From: an uncultured Collinsella sp.
Lineage (GTDB): Bacteria > Actinomycetota > Coriobacteriia > Coriobacteriales > Coriobacteriaceae
Assembly: GCA_900550185.1 (NCBI GenBank)
Contig: URRN01000068.1
Location: 1 to 9,871, forward strand
Length of the DNA: 9,871 nucleotides
Reading direction: 5' to 3'
Shown: positions 6,712-9,871 of the stretch, one piece after another
Position numbering within the stretch: the first letter of the stretch is position 1
Layout: each line of letters begins with the position of its first letter
Notes under the pieces: generated by a model
What the model was told of the DNA's origin: nothing
Database searches by the model: none
Seen by the model: only the letters and a program-made list of their open reading frames with translations
Translations under genes and position numbers: made by a program

Positions 6712-8516
6712 AGCCCAACAACACCACCGTCAGCGACAACACCGAAAACGGAGCACTCAACATGGTCAAGCTCACGATCGATAATTGCGAGGTCGTGGTT
6801 CCCGAGCACACCACGATCCTGGATGCGGCCAAGTCCGCCGGCATCCAGATTCCCACCCTGTGCTACCTGCGCGATCTAAACGAGATCGGCGGCTGCCGCG
6901 TATGCGTGGTCGAGGTTGAGGGCTGCGACCAGCTGGTTGCCGCCTGCAACAACTACGTGCTCGACGGCATGGTGGTCCACACCAACAGCCCCAAGGCCCG
7001 CGGGGCGCGTCGCACCAACGTGCAGCTGCTGCTGTCCCAGCACGACTCGCGCTGTACGAGCTGCGTGCGCAGTGGTAACTGCAACCTGCAGACCATCGCC
7101 AACGACCTGGGTATCTTCTATCTGCCGTACGAGCAGCACCTGGCGCGCGAGGGCTGGGACTTCGATTTCCCCATCATCCGCGATAACGACAAGTGCATCA
7201 AATGCATGCGCTGCATCAAGGTGTGCGAGAGCGTGCAGGGCCTGGGGATTTGGGACCTGACCAACCGCGCCACGCATACCGCCGTGGGTACCCGTGGGCG
7301 CGCGCCGATCGGCAAGACCGATTGCGTCGCGTGCGGCCAGTGCATTACGCATTGCCCGACGGGCGCACTGCGCGAGCGCGACGACACCGAGACCGTGTTT
7401 GACGCGCTCGCTAATCCCGACAAGATCGTGCTGGTGCAGATCGCGCCGGCCGTGCGTAGCGCTTGGGGCGAGGAACTCGGCATTCCGCGCGAGGAGGCTA
7501 CCGTCGAGCGCCTGGCGTGCGTGCTGCGTCGCGTGGGCTTTGAATACGTGTTCGATACCGATTTCTCGGCCGACCTCACCATTATGGAGGAGGGCTCCGA
7601 GCTGCTCGAGCGCCTGGGAGCCGCCGCTAAGGGTGAGGACGATAGCCGCGGCTGGCCCATGTTCACGAGCTGCTGCCCGGGCTGGGTGCGCTTTGTGAAG
7701 GCGCGCTATCCGGAGTTTGTCGACAGTCTGTCCACGTCCAAGTCGCCGCAGCAGATGTTCGGCGCTATTGCCAAGACCTACTACGCCAAGGTGCTGGGCG
7801 TGGAGCCCGAGCGTCTGTTCGTGGTGTCCGTGATGCCGTGCACGGCCAAGAAGGCCGAGTGTGCGCTGCCGAGCATGGTGGGCGAGGGCGGTGCGCCCGA
7901 CGTGGACGTTGCGCTGACGGTGCGCGAGATGGTGCGCATGATCCGCGCGAGCCACGTGAGCGTGGAGACGCTGGCCGAGGAGTCGCTCGATACGCCGCTG
8001 GGCTTTGGCACAGGCGCGGGTGTGATCTTTGGCGCCACGGGCGGCGTGATGGAGGCCGCCGTGCGCTCGGCATATTACCTGGCGACGGGCAAGAACCCGG
8101 ATGCCGACTTCTTCACTGACGTGCGCGGACTCGAGGGCTGGAAGGAGGCCGTGACCGATATCGAGGGCACCAAGGTGCGCGTCGCCGTGGCGCACGGGCT
8201 GGGTAACGCCGCCCGTCTGCTCGACGCGATTCGCGACGGCCGCGTGGGCTATGACTTCGTCGAGGTCATGGCGTGCCCCGGCGGCTGCGTCGGTGGTGGC
8301 GGTCAGCCCATCCACGACGGTTGCGAGCTAGCTGCCGAGCGTGGCCAGGTGCTCTGGGGCCTCGATGCGAACGCCGAGATTCGCTTCTCGCATGAGAATC
8401 CCGATGTCCAGGCGTGCTACCGCGAGTTCTTAGGCGAGCCGCTCTCGCCACTGGCCGAGGAGCTGCTGCATACCGACCATCACGCATGGACGATGCCTAA
8501 CGAGGGGACATGCTAG
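6705..8516 (+). CDS. hydA: [FeFe] hydrogenase, M3 type, group A2-like
   Basis: This 603-residue enzyme interconverts H2 with protons and electrons. It has the M3 layout of clostridial CpI (574 residues). A plant-type 2Fe-2S domain (C53, C64, C67, C81) comes first, then a His-Cys 4Fe-4S site (H113, C117, C120, C126) and a two-cluster ferredoxin domain (C164/167/170/174 and C207/210/213/217). The H-cluster domain keeps all three signatures: TSCCPGW at 321-327, MPCTAKKAE at 377-385 and EVMACPGGC at 520-528 followed by VGGGGQP. All H-cluster ligands are present, so it should be catalytic rather than a sensor. The ATG at 6705 overlaps the upstream stop and has GGAGG 8 bases before it. An ATG at 6762 with GGAG is a second option and is where homologues usually begin; it would remove 19 polar residues. 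No NuoE or FMN/NADH HydB gene is adjacent, so this is not the trimeric bifurcating type. HydEFG maturases are not in the window. Confidence 0.95.
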   Translation: MVEPNNTTVSDNTENGALNMVKLTIDNCEVVVPEHTTILDAAKSAGIQIPTLCYLRDLNEIGGCRVCVVEVEGCDQLVAACNNYVLDGMVVHTNSPKARGARRTNVQLLLSQHDSRCTSCVRSGNCNLQTIANDLGIFYLPYEQHLAREGWDFDFPIIRDNDKCIKCMRCIKVCESVQGLGIWDLTNRATHTAVGTRGRAPIGKTDCVACGQCITHCPTGALRERDDTETVFDALANPDKIVLVQIAPAVRSAWGEELGIPREEATVERLACVLRRVGFEYVFDTDFSADLTIMEEGSELLERLGAAAKGEDDSRGWPMFTSCCPGWVRFVKARYPEFVDSLSTSKSPQQMFGAIAKTYYAKVLGVEPERLFVVSVMPCTAKKAECALPSMVGEGGAPDVDVALTVREMVRMIRASHVSVETLAEESLDTPLGFGTGAGVIFGATGGVMEAAVRSAYYLATGKNPDADFFTDVRGLEGWKEAVTDIEGTKVRVAVAHGLGNAARLLDAIRDGRVGYDFVEVMACPGGCVGGGGQPIHDGCELAAERGQVLWGLDANAEIRFSHENPDVQACYREFLGEPLSPLAEELLHTDHHAWTMPNEGTC

Positions 8517-8518
8517 CG

Positions 8519-9574
8519 ATGCGCGCGTTTGATGTTGAGATGTCGCGCCGGGGGTTTGCCTCGGCGCTCGCCGCGGGCGCCCTGTCACTTGCGCTCGCGG
8601 GCTGTGGCGGCGGGGCTGCCGGTGCCGGGTCCGCCGCGGACTCGGCTGCCACGGACGGCGCCGGTGCTGCTGCAGAGCCGGTCGCGGTGCACGTCGCCTC
8701 GCTCAAGGGTCCGACGTCGATCGGTCTGGTGCAGTTTATGGACCAGGCAGCCGATGGCGAGACGGACAATGAGTTCGACTTTGCGATCAACACTGCCGCC
8801 GACGAGATCGTGCCCAAGGTCATTCAGGGCGATATCGACATTGCCCTGGTGCCAGCCAACGTGGCGAGCGTGCTCTACAACAAGACCGAGGGCGCGGTGC
8901 AGGTCATCGACATCAACACGCTGGGTGTGCTGAACGTGGTGACGGGTAACGCGGACGTTACTTCGTTTGGCGACCTGGCGGGTCGCACCGTCTACATGAC
9001 GGGCAAGGGCACGACGCCGGAGTACGTCATGAACTACCTGCTGGAGCGCGCGGGCCTGACCGGCCAGGTGACGCTCGAGTTTAAGAGTGAGCCCACCGAG
9101 GTGCTGTCGGCCCTGCTTGCCGACCCGTCCGCCGTGGGCGTGCTGCCGGAGCCGTTCAAGACCGCTGCCATCGCCAAGAGCGAGGGCAAGCTGTCGGCAC
9201 CGGTGAGTCTGACCGATGTGTGGGACGAGCTGGCAGGTGACACGGGTTCGCGCCTGCTGACGGGCGTGACCGTGGTGCGACGCGCGTTTGCCGAGGAACA
9301 TCCCGATGCCGTGGCGGAGTTCTTGAGCTGCCATGCGGCGAGCGTTAAGGCTGTCAATGCGGCGCCGGCAGACTGGGCGCAGGCCGTGGTCGATGCGGGC
9401 ATCGTGGATAACGCCACGATTGCCGAAAAGGCGATTCCCGGGTGCATGCTTGTCTGCCAGACAGGGAAGGATATGAAGGCCGCGCTCGGTGGGTACCTGA
9501 AGGTGCTGGCCGATGCGGACGCGAGCGCCGTGGGCAGCAAGCTCCCGGCTGATGATTTCTACTACATGGAGTAA
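8519..9574 (+). CDS. ABC transporter substrate-binding lipoprotein, SsuA/NMT1-like
   Basis: This 351-residue secreted lipoprotein would capture a small solute for an ABC importer. The N-terminus has a twin-arginine-like SRRGF (residues 9-13), a hydrophobic stretch and a lipobox LAGC with C29 as the lipidated cysteine, then a Gly/Ala/Ser linker to about residue 55. The mature part has the two-lobed fold pattern of the nitrate/sulfonate/thiamine-precursor (NMT1/SsuA) group: ASLKGPTSIGL near the start, IALVPANVASVLYN and LAGRTVYMTGKGTTPEYVM in mid-protein, and VGVLPEPFKTAA in the second lobe. The ATG at 8519, two bases after the hydrogenase stop, has GAGGGG 11 bases upstream. An ATG at 8510 would overlap the hydrogenase but place that site too close, and an ATG at 8540 would start at the SRR motif. 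The substrate cannot be told from sequence; taurine or nitrate labels would be guesses. Confidence 0.82.
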   Translation: MRAFDVEMSRRGFASALAAGALSLALAGCGGGAAGAGSAADSAATDGAGAAAEPVAVHVASLKGPTSIGLVQFMDQAADGETDNEFDFAINTAADEIVPKVIQGDIDIALVPANVASVLYNKTEGAVQVIDINTLGVLNVVTGNADVTSFGDLAGRTVYMTGKGTTPEYVMNYLLERAGLTGQVTLEFKSEPTEVLSALLADPSAVGVLPEPFKTAAIAKSEGKLSAPVSLTDVWDELAGDTGSRLLTGVTVVRRAFAEEHPDAVAEFLSCHAASVKAVNAAPADWAQAVVDAGIVDNATIAEKAIPGCMLVCQTGKDMKAALGGYLKVLADADASAVGSKLPADDFYYME

Positions 9575-9577
9575 CCC

Positions 9578-9871
9578 GTGCGTGCGTTTGCTCGACAAAT
9601 GACAGAGCGTATGAAGGCGGTGGCGGCAGCAGGTGCCGTCGCCGCCTTTTGGCTTGCCGTGTGGGTCTTTGCGGCGGCGCTGGTGGCGCAGCCACTGATC
9701 TTGCCGGGGCCGGGTGCTGTTGCCTTGGCGCTGTTGCGCCTGGTGTGCGATGGCGGTACCTGGGCGATTTTGGCGGGCTCGGGCGCGCGGATACTGGGTG
9801 GGCTGGCGCTTGCCGCGGTGTGCGGCGGCGTGCTTGCCGGGATTTCGTCACGTTCGCGGGCGTTTGCGCAC
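9578..9871 (+). CDS. ABC transporter permease, SsuC-like (partial, runs off the right edge)
   Basis: The reading frame is open from the GTG at 9578 to the window end (98 codons, no stop), so the gene is incomplete at its 3' end. GGAG (9568-9571) lies 6 bases upstream and the preceding stop is 3 bases away, pointing to translational coupling with the lipoprotein. ATGs at 9599 and 9611 are alternative starts. Residues about 14-37 form the first membrane segment. LPGPGAV at 42-48 matches the LPSP motif that follows the first helix in SsuC/TauC permeases, and TWAILAGSGARILGG with the hydrophobic stretch after it matches the next helix region. With the upstream binding protein it would form a nitrate/sulfonate-type importer. 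An ATPase gene is expected beyond the window. The family call rests on the N-terminal third only. Confidence 0.78.
   Translation, partial: MRAFARQMTERMKAVAAAGAVAAFWLAVWVFAAALVAQPLILPGPGAVALALLRLVCDGGTWAILAGSGARILGGLALAAVCGGVLAGISSRSRAFAH

Noticed and set aside
6876..8315. Minus-strand open frame (479 codons) opposite the hydrogenase
   Set aside because: It is a shadow of the high-GC hydrogenase gene; no domain is visible and no upstream ribosome site is needed to explain it.
4879..8516. Trimeric electron-bifurcating HydABC hydrogenase
   Set aside because: There is no NuoE-like gene, no FMN/NADH-binding NuoF domain, and the hydrogenase lacks the extra C-terminal 2Fe-2S domain common in that group.

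Overview
The window looks like chromosome from a fermentative high-GC Gram-positive anaerobe, most likely a gut Coriobacteriia of the Collinsella type. That is an inference from three things: G/C-ending codon use, the pairing of an alpha-glucoside PTS operon with an oxygen-sensitive [FeFe] hydrogenase operon, and GTG starts with strong GA-rich ribosome binding sites. All genes lie on the + strand in two operons separated by a terminator and a 255-base intergenic region.

Operon 1 (1-4695) takes up and cleaves an alpha-glucoside. A 135-base leader contains two mutually exclusive RNA structures. One is an antiterminator hairpin with a partial match to the RAT sites of the BglG/LicT family. The other is a long terminator-like hairpin that uses the same bases. 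They are followed by a free-standing glucose-type EIIA (136-648), a LicT/BglG-family antiterminator (667-1521), a maltose/alpha-glucoside-type EIICB permease (1621-3237) and an NAD-dependent GH4 6-phospho-alpha-glucosidase (3241-4623). The likely logic is that EIIA and EIICB import and phosphorylate a disaccharide such as maltose, GH4 splits it to glucose and glucose 6-phosphate, and the antiterminator, controlled by PTS phosphorylation of its four histidines, releases the leader terminator when substrate is present. A 16-bp perfect hairpin ends the operon.

Operon 2 (4879 to beyond the right edge) is redox related. The first gene fuses a NuoF-type C-terminal 4Fe-4S domain to a GltD-like FAD/NAD(P)H oxidoreductase. 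It overlaps by 7 bases a complete M3-type [FeFe] hydrogenase with all three H-cluster motifs. This is the gltD-like-plus-hydrogenase arrangement known for group A2 [FeFe] hydrogenases, whose physiological role is poorly settled. The enzyme probably exchanges electrons between H2/H+ and NAD(P)H. Tightly packed behind it are a lipoprotein of the SsuA/NMT1 ABC substrate-binding type and the start of an SsuC-like permease, cut by the window edge. An ABC importer of unknown substrate therefore appears to be co-transcribed with the hydrogenase.

Nothing in the window is an obviously new class of system. The points most worth following are the riboregulatory leader, the two-gene NAD(P)H/hydrogenase module with its unusual cysteine complement, and the coupled ABC transporter. 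I saw no tRNA, rRNA, CRISPR array, insertion sequence or broken gene.
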